64,000 nucleotides of DNA from Blastocystis sp. Blastoise (Eukaryota > Sar > Bigyra > Opalinata > Blastocystidae), in assembly GCA_039096225.1 (NCBI GenBank), contig JBBPEB010000013.1, positions 151,501 to 215,500 on the forward strand, written 5' to 3'. The translations under genes were made by a program, and so were the position numbers. Position 1 is the stretch's first letter. Every line of letters begins with the position of its first letter. Positions 1 to 18,657 of the stretch are shown here, in pieces. The notes below the pieces were generated by a model that saw only the letters and a list, made by a program, of their open reading frames with translations, was not told where the DNA came from and made no database searches.

Positions 1-5187
<5,187 letters not shown>

Positions 5188-6607
5188 TCTTCTATAGAAG
5201 AAATATATAATATATTGAATTTTACAAAAAATAAAACAGAAGATTCGAAATAAAAATGATAAAATTCATTCATTCAAAGAAATATATGCTTATATAATGA
5301 AATCATCGTGCAGATAATACATTTTAATACTTAAATATACATTAAGAAATATACTTTTGTAGAATTAACAAAGTTTTTAAAAATGTATCTTATATAGAAA
5401 AGGTACAGTACTATTAACAATTAATATGCAAATGTATTTACAACTATTAATAAAATAGTATGATCACTTGTATAAGAATTGAGTTGATGAAGGAAATTCA
5501 CTTTTTAAATAAGAATTGTATAATAGCGACACAGAGACGAATTTCATGATTATATCATGTTAGTAGCCCTAAATATAATTTTAATCACGATTTATATTGA
5601 CAATTCAAATTCATTTTTTTCTTGGGTTGTTATCTTCAAACCACACATTCTTGATTCATTATTATTTCTTCTTTTTATTATTTATATCTGTCAATGCTCT
5701 ATTAAATTATTTTAAATAGTATAATTGAAGATATATACTAAATTACACTTTTTTTATTTATTTCCTTTTTATGAAAATGCTGTTTAACTTGTTTATTATC
5801 ATAAGTGAATGACTTTTTATCAATTAAAACATCTTTAATACATTTTATTTTGCTTCCATTGTTGTAATTTTTTTTTTTTCGGTTGTAAAATAATTGTTTT
5901 TTAAGTGAAACTTTTTTTTTATTATTATTCAAAACTTATACAATTGAAAAGTATAGATGTCGATAAGGGATCGTTGACTAATTGATCAATTTCACTGGAA
6001 TCAACACTCTGTTTAAATCATTTTTTTGAATAGTCAATATAAATAAAGAAAATATATTTCATCTAAATAGTTTATTTTATGATTCATCCATTAATATCTC
6101 TAATAATCGACAATATTTTTTATTCTCTTTATTATATTCTTTTAAATAATATTCTAATATTAAAGGATATAAATAAGCAACGAAATATACTTAGAAAAGC
6201 AAAGAAACGAATTTAATTTAATTTATAGATAATTTAAAAATTAAAGGGAAAGTAAGAAAAGCTATTAAAAAAAAACATCGATACTAAAATGAAAAAGAAA
6301 GAATGTTAATTTTATGTTTTGAAAATCAACAGATTAATAGTAAACATTAAAAATATGTAACAAGAAAAAAAAATAAATCGTTAAATAAAAAAAAACGAAA
6401 AATAATGATATACAGTAGCATCTAAAATATAAAGTAGATTGCAAAAGATAAAACAAAAATTGTAAAAATTAAAATTAAATTAAGAATCAAAAAAAAAAAT
6501 AACAATAAAATAAAAATATAAAAATAAAAAAAAAAAAAGAAAATTGAAAATAAAAAAATGATAATATAAATTATAAAAAAAGAAGATTATTTAAAATATA
6601 TATAATA
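5188..6607. other. Intergenic, no gene seen
   Basis: About 1.4 kb between the CHD start and the stop of the next minus-strand gene. It is A/T-rich with many homopolymer A and T runs. A short minus-strand ORF (5738-5932, Lys/Asn-rich) has no recognisable features and is probably chance. The CHD promoter and the 3' UTR of the membrane-protein gene must lie here, but I see no clear motif. Confidence 0.6.
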
Positions 6608-9600
6608 TTATACTTCTTCTTCTTCTTCTTCTTCTAAATCAGAAGAATGTCTAGAGACAGTACTTTTTCTTCCTAAATCATGTCTTTCTAGACTGCTTCG
6701 ACTTCGAGTTCTTCCATTCAAATCAAAACTATATTTTCTATTACTATATTGTTTACGTTCGAAAGATGTTTGTTTCTTAAAGAATTTCAGTCTCTTTCGA
6801 CGATAATGAAGTAAGATATAATAAATAATAACAATAAGAATCAATACAGCTAAACTACAGCAAATAACAGTAATCGTTATATTTTGAGAAGTCCAGAATG
6901 TATATAAAGTAATAGAAATCTGTGTTGCCTCGACATATGAAGTTATCTATATATATATATATATATAGAATAAGTTTCATGATTATGAAAGACATATAAG
7001 GTATAAAATAGAATAAATAGAATAATAAAATAAATATATAAAAATATACTTTCTTAAAGAATTCATCAAGTTCAATTAATTTAGTAATAATAGTTTGATC
7101 ATTAATATTTGTTGTTAATAATGAAATTAACGCCGGAATATCATCTTCTAATACTTTAATACGTAAATAAACTTTAGCTGTATCATATTTATATAGAGAA
7201 TCACTTTCAAAATTAACATGATTCACTAAAATTTCATAATCATTAATAAATGAATTAAATAATATATCCAAAAAGACTTGCTTTATATAAACCTCATGCT
7301 TGGCCTCAAATGTCATATAAGGAATATTTGATAACTATATTAATAATAATAATAATAATATATTTATATTTATTTATTTATAATAATTATAAAAAAAAAA
7401 TAATATAAAAATAATATAATAAAAAATATTCAAATAAAAAAATATATATAATAAAAAATAACATAATATAAAAATAAAAAATAACATAATAAAAACTAAA
7501 AAATAACATAATAAAAATTAAAAAATAACATAATAAAAACTAAAAAATAACATAATTAAAATTAAAAAATAAAATAATAAAAATAAAACAATAATCCTAT
7601 ATACTTGAAAAGGAATAAAAACAAATGAATACGAAGAAGGAGGGATTTCATTTTCTAAGACAATTATACATTCATTATAATTAACAGTATCCCAAACACC
7701 TTCTTGTTCTGGATTATTATCTAATAAACAAGCGCGGTATTGAACACCTTTTTTACCGCCAATACAATTCTTATAGATAATTTGACCTTTTTCAGCTTGT
7801 GGCCAATCGGATGTTTGTGGACAACCAATAATATTCACGGTTATTAACAAATCAACTGAGTTACTAAATGCATCTTTATTATAACCAGTAACAGTATATA
7901 CAGTTTGAATTCTTTTTTCTGTAGGAATACCATATATATATCCTTTTGTTTTATGAATAGTTAATCCATCAGGAAGAGAAGGAACAATTCGAAATTCAGT
8001 TATATATCCATCATAAGTAGGATTATTTGTTTCAAAAGCTTGACCTTTAATAAATATATAATTTGTTAATTCATATGTTAAATTACGTGGAGATCTTAAA
8101 ACACATGTATTTATTTCATATTCCCATTGTGCTGGAATACTATTTCCACATTGCCTACTTCGTATACCTATATATTCACTTGAATCACATGGAATATTTG
8201 CAGTTTGCCCTTTTTCTGTAGTTGGCCATATATCATCTCCTTCACAATAAGATATTTCTGTTATTATAGTAATTAAAAATGAATTAGATCCTCTTTTATT
8301 TTCAGCAGTAACTATATATTCTGAAGGTAAATATTGTTGTCTTAAAGATCCAGATATACTACCACTAGTAACAGAAAAGAATAATCCATCCATTATATGT
8401 GGATATATACTCCATGAATCTATAATACCAATAAATGAAGGAATAAAAGATACTACATCATTATTTATATAAAATGTAATATTATTATTCATTAAATTTG
8501 TATTATAATAAATAGAAGAAGGTAATTTTAATTGACATGTAGAAGTAATAGTAGACCATGCAGAAGTAGGTGGATTTCCAGGTATATAAAGACATTCACG
8601 AGATAAATAACCTTCATAATTTGTTGTATCAGGACAAGGAATAGTGACTGTTTTACTATGTTCACTTTCGGTCCAAGGATATAAGGAACTACATTTTAAA
8701 TTAGTAATTAATATAGTAATTTGTATAGTACTTGAAGAGTCTATATTAGAAGCAGTAATAGTATATAAACTATTACTATCATAATTTTGTTTAGGAGTAC
8801 CATATAAAATACCATTTACAGTATTTAAAGCTAATCCATTAGGAAGATCAGGTGATATAGAAAATGTATTAATAAGGCCTATATAGGTAGGTGGTGATGA
8901 TTCTTGATATATATTCTTATAAAAATAAAATATAGATGAAGAATATGTTATATTTGTAGGAGGTAAATATTGACAAGGAATTGGAATACTATCCCATGTT
9001 GGAAGATGTAATGAATTATAATTACAATAAAGTTTTTGCGTTCCATATTGAATTGAAGGATATTCACATGGTAATTCTGCATAATATCCTACTTCAGTTT
9101 CTATCCAATCATCTTTCGTAGCACATGTTTCTGTATAACAAACAAATCCAATCGTTATAGTTGTAGATTGAGTTTCTGTAGGATTATATACAGTAATTTT
9201 ATATTCTGTATAAGGTATATATAGAAGAGGAGATCCCATAATATGTCCATTCGATTCATCAAAACTAAATCCATCAGGTAATTCAGGATTAATTGTCCAA
9301 AATAATGCAGTACCTTTATATTTAGGTATAAATTCATATTTAATATCTTTATATAATTTAGTAGGAATACTATAACTTATATCATAAGGTGCTTTTAATG
9401 TACAATTAACAATAGGTAATTTCCATTGGCCAATTAAATTATTCTCATTAATTAAAGATATATAATGATTATTAATAATATAAATTTCTTCATAATTAAT
9501 TTGATTATCTACTTGTATAGACATAAATAAACCACAAGGTAAATTAACAGATCCATCATATAATTCATTATTAGGATCTTTATTATCACATATATGTATA

Positions 9601-11204
9601 CTTTGATCATTTACAGATACTTCATTCCATTCTCCCATTGTAGGACATGTAATATATTGAGAACTCATAGAAATCGATATACTTATATATCCTTCAGGAT
9701 TTGAAGCTATAATTGTTCCTTCATATAAAGGAAATAAAGTAGATACATTTCCTTTTATACATCCATCTTCTTCAAAATATAATCCATCAGGTAAAGAAGG
9801 TATAGCTTTCCATTCAGTAATAATACCTTCGATTTCTAAAGGACAAATAAGAATACTCATATTTATAATAATTATAATAGGATGAGGATATTTTAATGTT
9901 GTAGGTTTCATATATAAATCAAAAGAAGTATCAGGAGTTGAGAAATAATATGTTTTTGATAAATAAGTAAAATGAAAAGGAACAAATGAAATAAGAGTAT
10001 CTGAAGGAGGTAAAGAAGGTAATAAACATTGAAAATCTTGAGAATCATGAGATAATGAGAATGTTTGTGATAGTTGTGTATACACTTGAAATGTTTTAGA
10101 ATATTGAAATATAGGTCTAATATTTAAGAGAACTACAGAATCAGAGAAAGAAAATGAATAAATTGTACCATTTAATTTAGTATCAAATAGATCCTTATAA
10201 AGAAACACAAAAGAGGGTGCAAAAGTAGCTGAAGGTGATAATAAAGGTAAATAAATAATACCATAATTTGTATTAAATGTAATAGCAAAAGATTCTGATA
10301 ATGTTCCAGAGAAATCAATAAATAAATAATCATATTCTGTTTGAAAGGTAATAGGGAAAAAGAAAATAGTACCTGCTTCTACATATTGAGTAGAGAGTAA
10401 TCCAGGTTGAGTATAATGAGTAGAAGTAATAAAAGTAGGGATCATATAAAAAGAATTGATATTAATTTCATGAAAAGCGACTCGAGGTGTATTTATATAT
10501 TGACGTATATGAATAGTTGTAGAAGCCAAAACTTCTTGTGTATTACGATTTATTTTCTGTAAATAAATTTCATATAATCCTGACAGTAATTCACCTGAAA
10601 ACATATAGAAATGATAACGTAATTTAAGTTCTTGAATGGATCCATAATTATCACGAATTACATAAGCTTCTGAATCAGAAGGAGTTTCATATAATAATAC
10701 TAAACTACCATTAATATAAGATTGATATGTTTCTGAAGTAGAATCATATAAATAAAGATTTGAATCTCCAAAAAATAAAGAAAATCCATCATCACTATTC
10801 ATATGAGATACATCTAAAATAATATGATAAATAGATATTTGAGTTTCAAATTGAAGATGAGAATCACCTGAAGTAGACTGAAATAACGTATAATTTGTAG
10901 CACATTGAATTTCAGCAGACCCATCACATTCTCTAGGAGATATCAAAGCCCAATAGGAATTGATATCTGCTACATTATTTATAAATGTATTATAAACATA
11001 ACAATGATATATATAATCAAAATTCGTTCCATTATATTTCACAAAAACTAATCCACAGTTATATAATGATGGAGAATATTGAAGACGAAAGTGAAGATCT
11101 GGATCTAAAAAGCCTAAATAAGTATCCTCACCAACACTAACCTCAATTGAATATCCGACTGATGCCATGAGCAGGATAAAAAGTATTTGCAATAGATATT
11201 TCAT
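6608..11204 (-). CDS. Large type I membrane protein with putative-Ig repeats and Cys modules
   Basis: About 1407 aa from three exons (11204-7605, 7334-7050, 6946-6608); the exon lengths give an unbroken frame. An N-terminal signal peptide (MKYLLQILFILLMASVGYS) is followed by about 400 aa of unassigned ectodomain. Then come at least five repeats of the putative-Ig (He_PIG) type, each with a core like ITEFRIVPSLPDGLTI ... GYIYGIP. They alternate with Cys modules of the pattern C-x(n)-W-x(n)-C-x(n)-G-x(3)-R-x-C-x(n)-W-x(n)-C (for example CEGDDIWPTTEKGQ near 8240 and CPQTSDWPQAEKG near 7820). A membrane segment (ITVICCSLAVLILIVIIYYI) near 6850 precedes a basic, Ser/Arg-rich tail ending in poly-Glu. 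Likely a cell-surface adhesion or receptor-like protein; ligand and function are unknown. The Cys module resembles hormone-receptor/sushi-like folds only loosely. Confidence 0.85.
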
Positions 11205-11932
11205 GTTCTATCTCAAAATACATATAATACTTTCTATAAACGTTTTATATCTTCTATAATCAATATATATTCATACAAAAATAAATAAATATTCGACTTG
11301 AATAAGAGATTAATTAAAGATAATTATAAATTAGAACTTGATAATAATTTCAAAAAAACAATTATAAACGCATCTATTTGTATGTATTATTAATTATATA
11401 TTTGATTTTTCATGAAAAATTAAGAGAGTATAGTAGAGATAATCATTATAATCGTAATTATATTTCAAAATTTTTTATTTTTTTCATTGGATTGAAAAGA
11501 ATGGGAATTTTCTAAAAATGAACTTATATTTGTATATAATCATGAATCTCAATCTCGTTTTTCATTTTTTATATTTTTGAATTGCGTTTTTTATTTTAAA
11601 GGATTATTGAATAGTTATTTGATTTGTATTAATGATATTACATAGATTACTGGCATATCAAGTTGTATTAAATATTTTTTTTGTAAAATTGTTGTGATAA
11701 CAATTAGATGAATTGTATTCAAGATATTGTATAAAATACAAGAACTTAATCAAGTTATTATCACTCAATTATATTCAGTTTTAAGGACTTTTTGAAATTG
11801 AAAATGAACTTGATAATAATATTGAGTTGTCGTTATAAGATATTCTGAACTTTCATATAATGATTATGATAAAAAATGAAAAAAAATTAGAGAAAATAAA
11901 TATAAAAATAATAATAATATAAAATTATGTTT
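11205..11932. other. Intergenic, no gene seen
   Basis: About 730 bp upstream of the membrane-protein start and downstream of the SPRY gene stop. A+T-rich with no ORF of note and no RNA gene recognised. Confidence 0.6.
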
Positions 11933-13232
11933 TTAATCGTTTGTTTCATCATCAGAATTGTTCTTTTTCCTTTGTTTAGCTCTTTCATCTTCAGGATTTA
12001 GTTCAGCTAAATCACAAATTGGAGAATAATGAAGATCTATATAAAAATAAATATGTATTTAGATAAATAGTCAAAACTGTTATTTCAATAGAAATAAAGA
12101 AATTTATGATATAACTTTGTTTTAATATCGACTTTATACCTTGAATAGGATATTTAAAGTTTGGACCTGTATTTAAAGTGACTACAGATTGCATATATAA
12201 TGATATCGTAGCATAATAATTGCCTATACAAATTGTATAATGAAAAAAAAATATATATATATATATATCATTGAATAATCATAATAAGACTAATAATATT
12301 TATAGAATACCTTCATAAATATCTTTAAAGGCAATTCCTTGGTCTTCTCCATTAATATAAAAATGTATAGTAGAGTCCTTTATGATTTTTGGTACTTTTT
12401 TTGTTGTTTCTTCTGTAGTTTCTATAACTGGAACTACTTGTAATGGGATTGTAGGAGTATATATCTGATGTTTATCTATATAAATAGTATATTCATATTA
12501 TTCATAATGAAAATAAAACATAGTTAACCATAAATAATAATAAAATATTTTATAATGAAATAAAAAACATACTTAACCATAAATAATAATAAATATTATT
12601 ATATATATGAAAATGAAACATAGAAACATACCTTTTTCATTACTTCCTGGAATTGAAATAAGCATCCCTATAACATCACCTACTCCTATAATAATAATAA
12701 TAATATATATAATAGAATCATTATTCATGTAATAAAATAATTCTAAGAATCATTAGAAAAATAATCTACTATAAAAAGAGTATTCAATATATATACCAAA
12801 AGAATGACCATAAACTTTTCGTTTTCCATCATTCACTGCAGACCCATCAACATCACGAAATCCATAACTTATATTCTCATATCCTACAGGAGTATCTACA
12901 TTACATTCTAATGTTTCCCAACCAACTCTATATAAAACATTTATTATATAAATATATATATATACCGAACATGTGCTTTTTCATTCTTAGAAGGCAAAAT
13001 CTCACATTCACAAAACCAAGTACCTTCTGTAATTTTATGTGTTATTCGAATAGATCTATATCCTTGATCTCCAATAACACGCAAACCATCTGAACTAACT
13101 ATTAAGTTATCTCCCATAGATTTTTCATCAGAATTGAGTAACACCTGATATTGGGCTCTCTATATTTATTAAATTTTTTATGTGTATTGTAAATTACATA
13201 TCAAGTACCTTTGAAAAACTACGTTTTGGCAT
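11933..13232 (-). CDS. SPRY-domain protein like Ash2/Bre2 (COMPASS subunit)
   Basis: 251 aa from seven exons: 13209-13232, 12966-13159, 12797-12927, 12632-12685, 12311-12475, 12140-12223, 11933-12036. Lengths sum to a multiple of three. The first exon encodes only MPKRSFSK, so the true ATG is at 13232 rather than the internal Met at 13144. KRAQYQVLLNSDEKSMGDNL and LRVIGDQGYRSIRITHKI match the start of the Ash2 SPRY domain. VGWETLECN, SYGFRDVDGSAVNDGKRK, YGHSFGVGDVIGMLISIP and HFYINGEDQGIAFKDI complete it. Ash2/Bre2 proteins scaffold H3K4 methyltransferase complexes through this domain. Most of the PHD/winged-helix N-terminus of animal Ash2L is absent, as in short Bre2-like forms. The C-terminus is charged and ends in SDDETND. 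Confidence 0.85.
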
Positions 13233-13853
13233 TTACTTAATAGAAGAAAATTGAATTATTTAAAAAATATTTTTTGAAAAATTATTCATTTAATCATGTT
13301 TAATTAGTTAATTTCCCTTATATTCTGTTTTTTCCCAATTCTCTACAATAACTATTTTTCTTTTTTGGAAGTAATTATGAATTTAAAAAAAATTAATTAA
13401 TTAAAAAATAGATTAATCGAGTATATTAGATGCTATTAATGAGTTTTTGAAGTTCGGATATGATACAATATTTTTTTTTTCTTAGTTTGTATTTTATATA
13501 TATTGCATGAATTAGTTTTTATCATTCAGATAATGACCGTGATTTCAAAAGAATAATTCATTGTGTAAGAATTGATAAAGATATGTAATCACTAGATAAT
13601 TATATCTTTGAATAAATGATGTTTTAATTGTTTTATACAATTTATATTGTGAATAAAAGAAACCAAAAATGATTTTATGTATATTTGGCATTTGTTGAAT
13701 TAATGATAAAAATATCATTAATTGCATATTTTTAAGAATTCATATGTAGATATATTCAATGATTTTATTAACTAAACTTCTGATCAACTAAATACTGTTT
13801 AGTATAAAAACATAGAAAACAAAGAAAACTGTTTATATATTTATATATATATA
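13233..13853. other. Intergenic, no gene seen
   Basis: About 620 bp between the SPRY gene start and the stop of the ankyrin/ZZ gene. A+T-rich with poly-T runs; short chance ORFs only. Confidence 0.6.
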
Positions 13854-16800
13854 TTAATGATTTTGTGTGGTATTTGTAGGATCATCATATTCTTCTGAAT
13901 GAAGCTCTCTTTCTTGAAGACGAGCTTTTCTCATTTTTACTTGAGTTATCTGTTTAATAGCCTATATATATAATTATTAATTGTTTTAATAAATAAAAGA
14001 TATATATAAATAATATTAATATATCTATAATTAATTGTGCTAATAAATAAAAGATATATATAAATAATATTAATATATATATAATTAATTGTCCTAATAA
14101 ATAAAAGATATATATAAATAATATTAATATATATATTATTAATTGTCCTAATAAATAAAAGATATATATAAATAATATTATTAATATATATATATATATA
14201 TACATCCATGTGAATATCCATAAGTATGTCTAATTGATTTTGTGTTAATAAATCTAAGTCAATACCTAATACTTGTCCCACGGTTATATTACTAATCGAT
14301 GCATAGGGTGATGAAAACTCTAATGCTTTCTATATATATATAATAATGATAATAATAATGATAATATAATGAAATACTATAAAAAAAAGAAAATGTCTAG
14401 TATATTAAATTTATATATATATATACATTTAATTCTTCAATCGTATATTGATGTGCATATGAACTATATATATATAAAATATTCAATAATAATTAAAATT
14501 TATTATATATATATACTTATTTGTATTATAATTCCATACAGAATTCGAATTGCCATTAGTATTGATTTGTGATGTATATTGTTGTTCTTTCGAATTCTTT
14601 TCATTCAAATGACTGAAATCACTTTCTATATTCATATCCCAACGATAATTATATTTATCATTTACCCACGGGGATTCATCAAAAAGATATTTATGAGATA
14701 ATGAAGGGTATGTATTTGATATATTATACTCATTAGAATATGTATTATTATTCAAATATCCTTCAGAAGGAAGATAATTATATTGTGATGTATTATTATT
14801 ATATACTGATGATTCATTATATAAGCCATTATATTCTTGAGAATTTAATTGTGTTCCTGTCACAAGAGGTGGCTCCGAGGATTGACCAATAGTAAGATTA
14901 GTGTTCTGAGATTCATTATTTGTGAATGATGACATAGGATACGTCATTGACATATCTGAATAGAGATTGGGTGATTGAAGAGAAGACCAATTAGAATATT
15001 GCATATAAGAGGGATCATTTGAATGAAGAGGAGATTGATTGGTTAATGAATAATACATATCATTACTGGTAGAAGAAGGAATCGACGTAGAGTTCGTCAT
15101 GGATAATGTATTCAGTAATGATGAAGAGAGTGGAGTTGTATTATTATCAATAGTGTTTGTACTATTATCAATAGTGTTTGTACTATTATTAATAGTGTTT
15201 GTATTATTATCAATATTAATAGTATTATTATCAATAGTGTTTGTATTATTATTAATAGTGTTTGTATTATTATCAATATTAATAGTATTATTATCAACAT
15301 TAATTATATTCTCATGATTATCAACAGAATTATTGAGAAGAGTAGAAGAAGGAATAATATTACTTGATATACTATTAACATTCTCTAATGATTTATTATC
15401 TTCTTCGTTATTAGAATTCTTCTCTTCCTTTATATTCTCAGTATCTTTTACAATACTTTTACTATTTATTTTTTTCTCATCGTTATTAGAATTCTTCTCT
15501 TGTGTTTTATTATTCTCTACTTTCTCTTCTATACGGCTTTCTTCTATTTTTGATGGCTTATTTAATACTCTTATTTGTTTAGGAGTATTCAATTTCAGAT
15601 TTGATCTTAAAACAGCTGAATATGAAATAGGATATTGAGGATGAATAAATGGTGGAGTTGTAATGTTTGGTTTCTTCTTAAGATCATTATTCGAAGTATT
15701 CTCAGTTTCTGTATTATTATTATCATTATTATCATTATCATTATTATTCTTATTATCATTATTATTCTTATTATTTTGATTATTTTTGTTGGTATTTGTT
15801 TGTTTCTGTTTTTGTTTTTTAGTTTTTTTCTTATTTGATGTTTTGTTATTTGTTTCAGTAGAAACGCTGTTTGTTCTCTTTTTTTTTTGATTCACAGGAA
15901 GCCATTCACTTCCATCATCATCTTCTTCTAGTAATACTGTTGAAGGTATAAATGGATCTTGTGTATTATTCACTTTCTCTATAGGTTGAACTTCTTTATT
16001 TAGTATTAGTTGAAACTTATGAAGAGGGTGAATTGTCTTCACATATTTATAACAAGAAGAACATAATATATAATGATCACATATCTAAAGATATATAGAG
16101 AAAATTCTAGTCATAAGAAATATATATAATATATATATATATGATAAATATTAATTATTAAATGATTAAGAAATATATAAAATATATATATATATGATAA
16201 ATATTAATTATTAAATGATTAAGAAATATATAAAATATATATATATATTAAATATAAATTATTAAATGATTAAGAAATATATAAAATATATATATATATT
16301 AAATAAAAATTATTAAATGATTAAGAAATATATAAAATATATATATATATATTAAATATAAAAATAGACTATTCTAATAATATAATATATATATAACATT
16401 ATTTTAGAAAAGAATATAGCATACAAGACATTCATATTTTTCATTATTATTCATTATTTCTTTAGATTCATGGCAATTACTACATATTATATTCGTATCT
16501 TCACTCAAAGGTTCCTTCTTATTCTCAACATCTTTTACGGTTTTAACCTTTCGTTGTGTCTTCTTCTTCTTCTTTTTATTCTGATTATTCTCCTGGTTCT
16601 TACGGCTATATATATATATAATTAGTATTTATTGATTTATATATATATTTAAATAAAAAAGATTCTAGTTTATATATATCTATATACGTTCGTTCTTTTT
16701 CTTCTCTTTGTTCATCTTCAAGTAATTGTTTCATACATTCTGTAGCTCGGTCTTCGAGTTCTTTCCATCTTTTTGATAATAAGGATTCAATTTCTTTATT

Positions 16801-18171
16801 ACGATGATGCTGAGATGCCTACAGAAATATAACAATTATTAATATCCTTAGCATCAATAGGTATAACTGATATATACAAATATAGAGTAATCTTAAGTAT
16901 AACAAGTTTATAGCATAATATCAATATATATATATATAGAGTATCAATAGTATTTAATAAATATACTTGAAGTGGTGTAATTCCTGTGATATTTCGAAGT
17001 GTAATATCAGCTCCTGCTTCTAATAGAACTCGAACACATTCTGTATTTCCAACACATGAAGCCATATATATAGCAGTAGTTCCATTCGAATCTTGAGCAT
17101 CCAATAAACATGGTTGTCTATAGAATATATTATTAATCACACATAAATAATATATAATGAAATATATAAATAATATAGAATCAAATAAATAAAATTATAT
17201 ATATCTAAATAAAATTATAAATATTCAAATAAAATGATAAATATTCAAATAAAATGATAAATATTCAAATAAAATGATAAATATTCAAATAAAATTATAA
17301 ATATTCAAATAAAATGATAAATATTCAAATAAACTTATAAATATTCAAATAAACTTATAAATATTCAAATAAACTTATAAATATTCAAATAACTATAAGT
17401 TACTACTACTAAAATAAAAGCATACTTTTCTAAAAGATATTTACATATTTTAGCTCTTTCTTGTTGTTCTTCCATATCAATACGTTTACTTGTTTGAACT
17501 CCAGAAAGAGTCATACAGGCACCCATTAGAGTTGTGGCGTCATTTGAATTTAATACTAATATTTCTGCTCCATGGTCTACTAAATATTCAACGGAATTAA
17601 ATCGACCTTGAAGACATGCCCAAAGAAGAGGAGTATCTATTCATTATAAACATAATTTAATTTAATAAATTATTTATATATAATAAATATTTGATTTATA
17701 GATATTGAACAACTTTATAAAAACAATCATAATAAATTTAAAAAAAAATACCTCCTTGATAATTTGGTGTATCTATTAAGTTCTTATCTTTTTGTAATAT
17801 CAAACTCATAACATCTGGATACCCTCCCTATAAATTAAATAAAATATAAATATAAATAATAATAATCTTAGCAATTAGACTTAAAATACTCTTGAAGCAA
17901 AGAAGAGTGCGTGATTACCCATATTCAGTGTAACCATTCTTGGATTCGCATGGCGCTTTAGTAATTCTTTTACAACGTCAATTTTTCCTTGAGATGCTGA
18001 AATCATCAACGCAGTAAATCCATCAACATCTGTTTGATTCACAGAAGCTCGTTCTTCATCTAATAACTTAATGATTACATCTACTTTTCCTTCAGTTGCA
18101 GCTTTAAAAAAAGTATCTGCATCTTCAAGTGTACCTTTCTCTAAAACAAATTCTGCCTCGAAGGTACTCAT
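13854..18171 (-). CDS. Ankyrin-repeat protein with ZZ-type zinc finger and Asn-rich middle
   Basis: 956 aa from ten exons (17890-18171, 17752-17827, 17426-17636, 16967-17117, 16688-16818, 16425-16605, 14517-16084, 14427-14463, 14204-14329, 13854-13961) that join in one frame. The N-terminal third carries ankyrin repeats (DGFTALMISASQGKIDVVKE, GDTPLLWACLQGRFNSVEYL, TAIYMASCVGNTECVRVLL). A charged helix (KRWKELEDRATECMKQLLED) follows. A ZZ-like finger is assembled across the exon 6/7 junction: CSNCHESKE ... YECL/ICDHYILCSSCYKY ... H. A long Asn/Ser/Thr-rich, Lys-rich segment follows, including degenerate NTNTIDNN repeats at about 15130-15300. A conserved-looking tail contains GIDLDLLTQNQLDILMDI. 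Probably a scaffolding protein; the target is unknown. The join of ankyrin and ZZ parts rests on phase-compatible introns, not on transcripts. Confidence 0.8.
13975..14200. repeat. Tandem repeat, about 60 bp x 4, in intron
   Basis: Four consecutive units of roughly 60 bp containing AATAAATAAAAGATATATAT, within the last intron of the ankyrin/ZZ gene. Confidence 0.85.
16115..16360. repeat. Tandem repeat, about 55-60 bp x 4, in intron
   Basis: Units containing ATTATTAAATGATTAAGAAA followed by a (TA) run, repeated about four times in the intron that separates the two halves of the ZZ finger. Confidence 0.85.
17216..17392. repeat. 20-bp tandem repeat in intron
   Basis: About nine copies of AAATATTCAAATAAAATGAT with the last copies drifting to AAACTTAT, in the intron between two ankyrin exons. 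Confidence 0.9.
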
Positions 18172-18657
18172 CTAATTATATAAATAAAAATAATTTCTAT
18201 TTATTAATATAACTTACATTGACAATATTAGAAAAGTTTTATTTTTTTTTATTCTTTTAAATTGGCTATTTTTATTTAATATGTTCTTTTCCGATTAATA
18301 ATCTTCTTAAAAATAATAACGATTTTGGTCTGTTTTATTAAAACTAAAAAGAATGATAATAACAAAAAACAATTCTTGTAATATTGTAGTTTAACAGGTA
18401 TGATATATATATATATCTAGTTAATCATATGAATGAGAAATTATATATATATATAAAACAATGAATAAGAAATAGGAATAAAAAGTAATTATGATTAAAT
18501 GATGAATACTTGGGTAAAACCATTCTAAAAAATAGTGAATCCAAAATAAACAAGAACTAAAACATGTAGAGAATCATTCAAGAATAGACAGTAATACCAA
18601 AAAAAAAAAAGAAGAAAAGTATATATATAAATATAGAATTATATATATAGAAATTCC
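18172..18657. other. Intergenic, no gene seen
   Basis: About 490 bp holding the promoter side of the ankyrin/ZZ gene and the 3' flank of eIF1A. A/T runs only. Confidence 0.6.

Noticed and set aside
14369-14572. Plus-strand ORF of 67 codons
   Set aside because: Overlaps introns and small exons of the ankyrin/ZZ gene; composition is (TA)-repeat derived.
15099-15838. Plus-strand ORFs opposite the ankyrin/ZZ gene (Leu/Ile/Val-rich)
   Set aside because: Antisense shadows of the Asn-rich coding exon 14517-16084, which has matching splice sites and domains on the minus strand.
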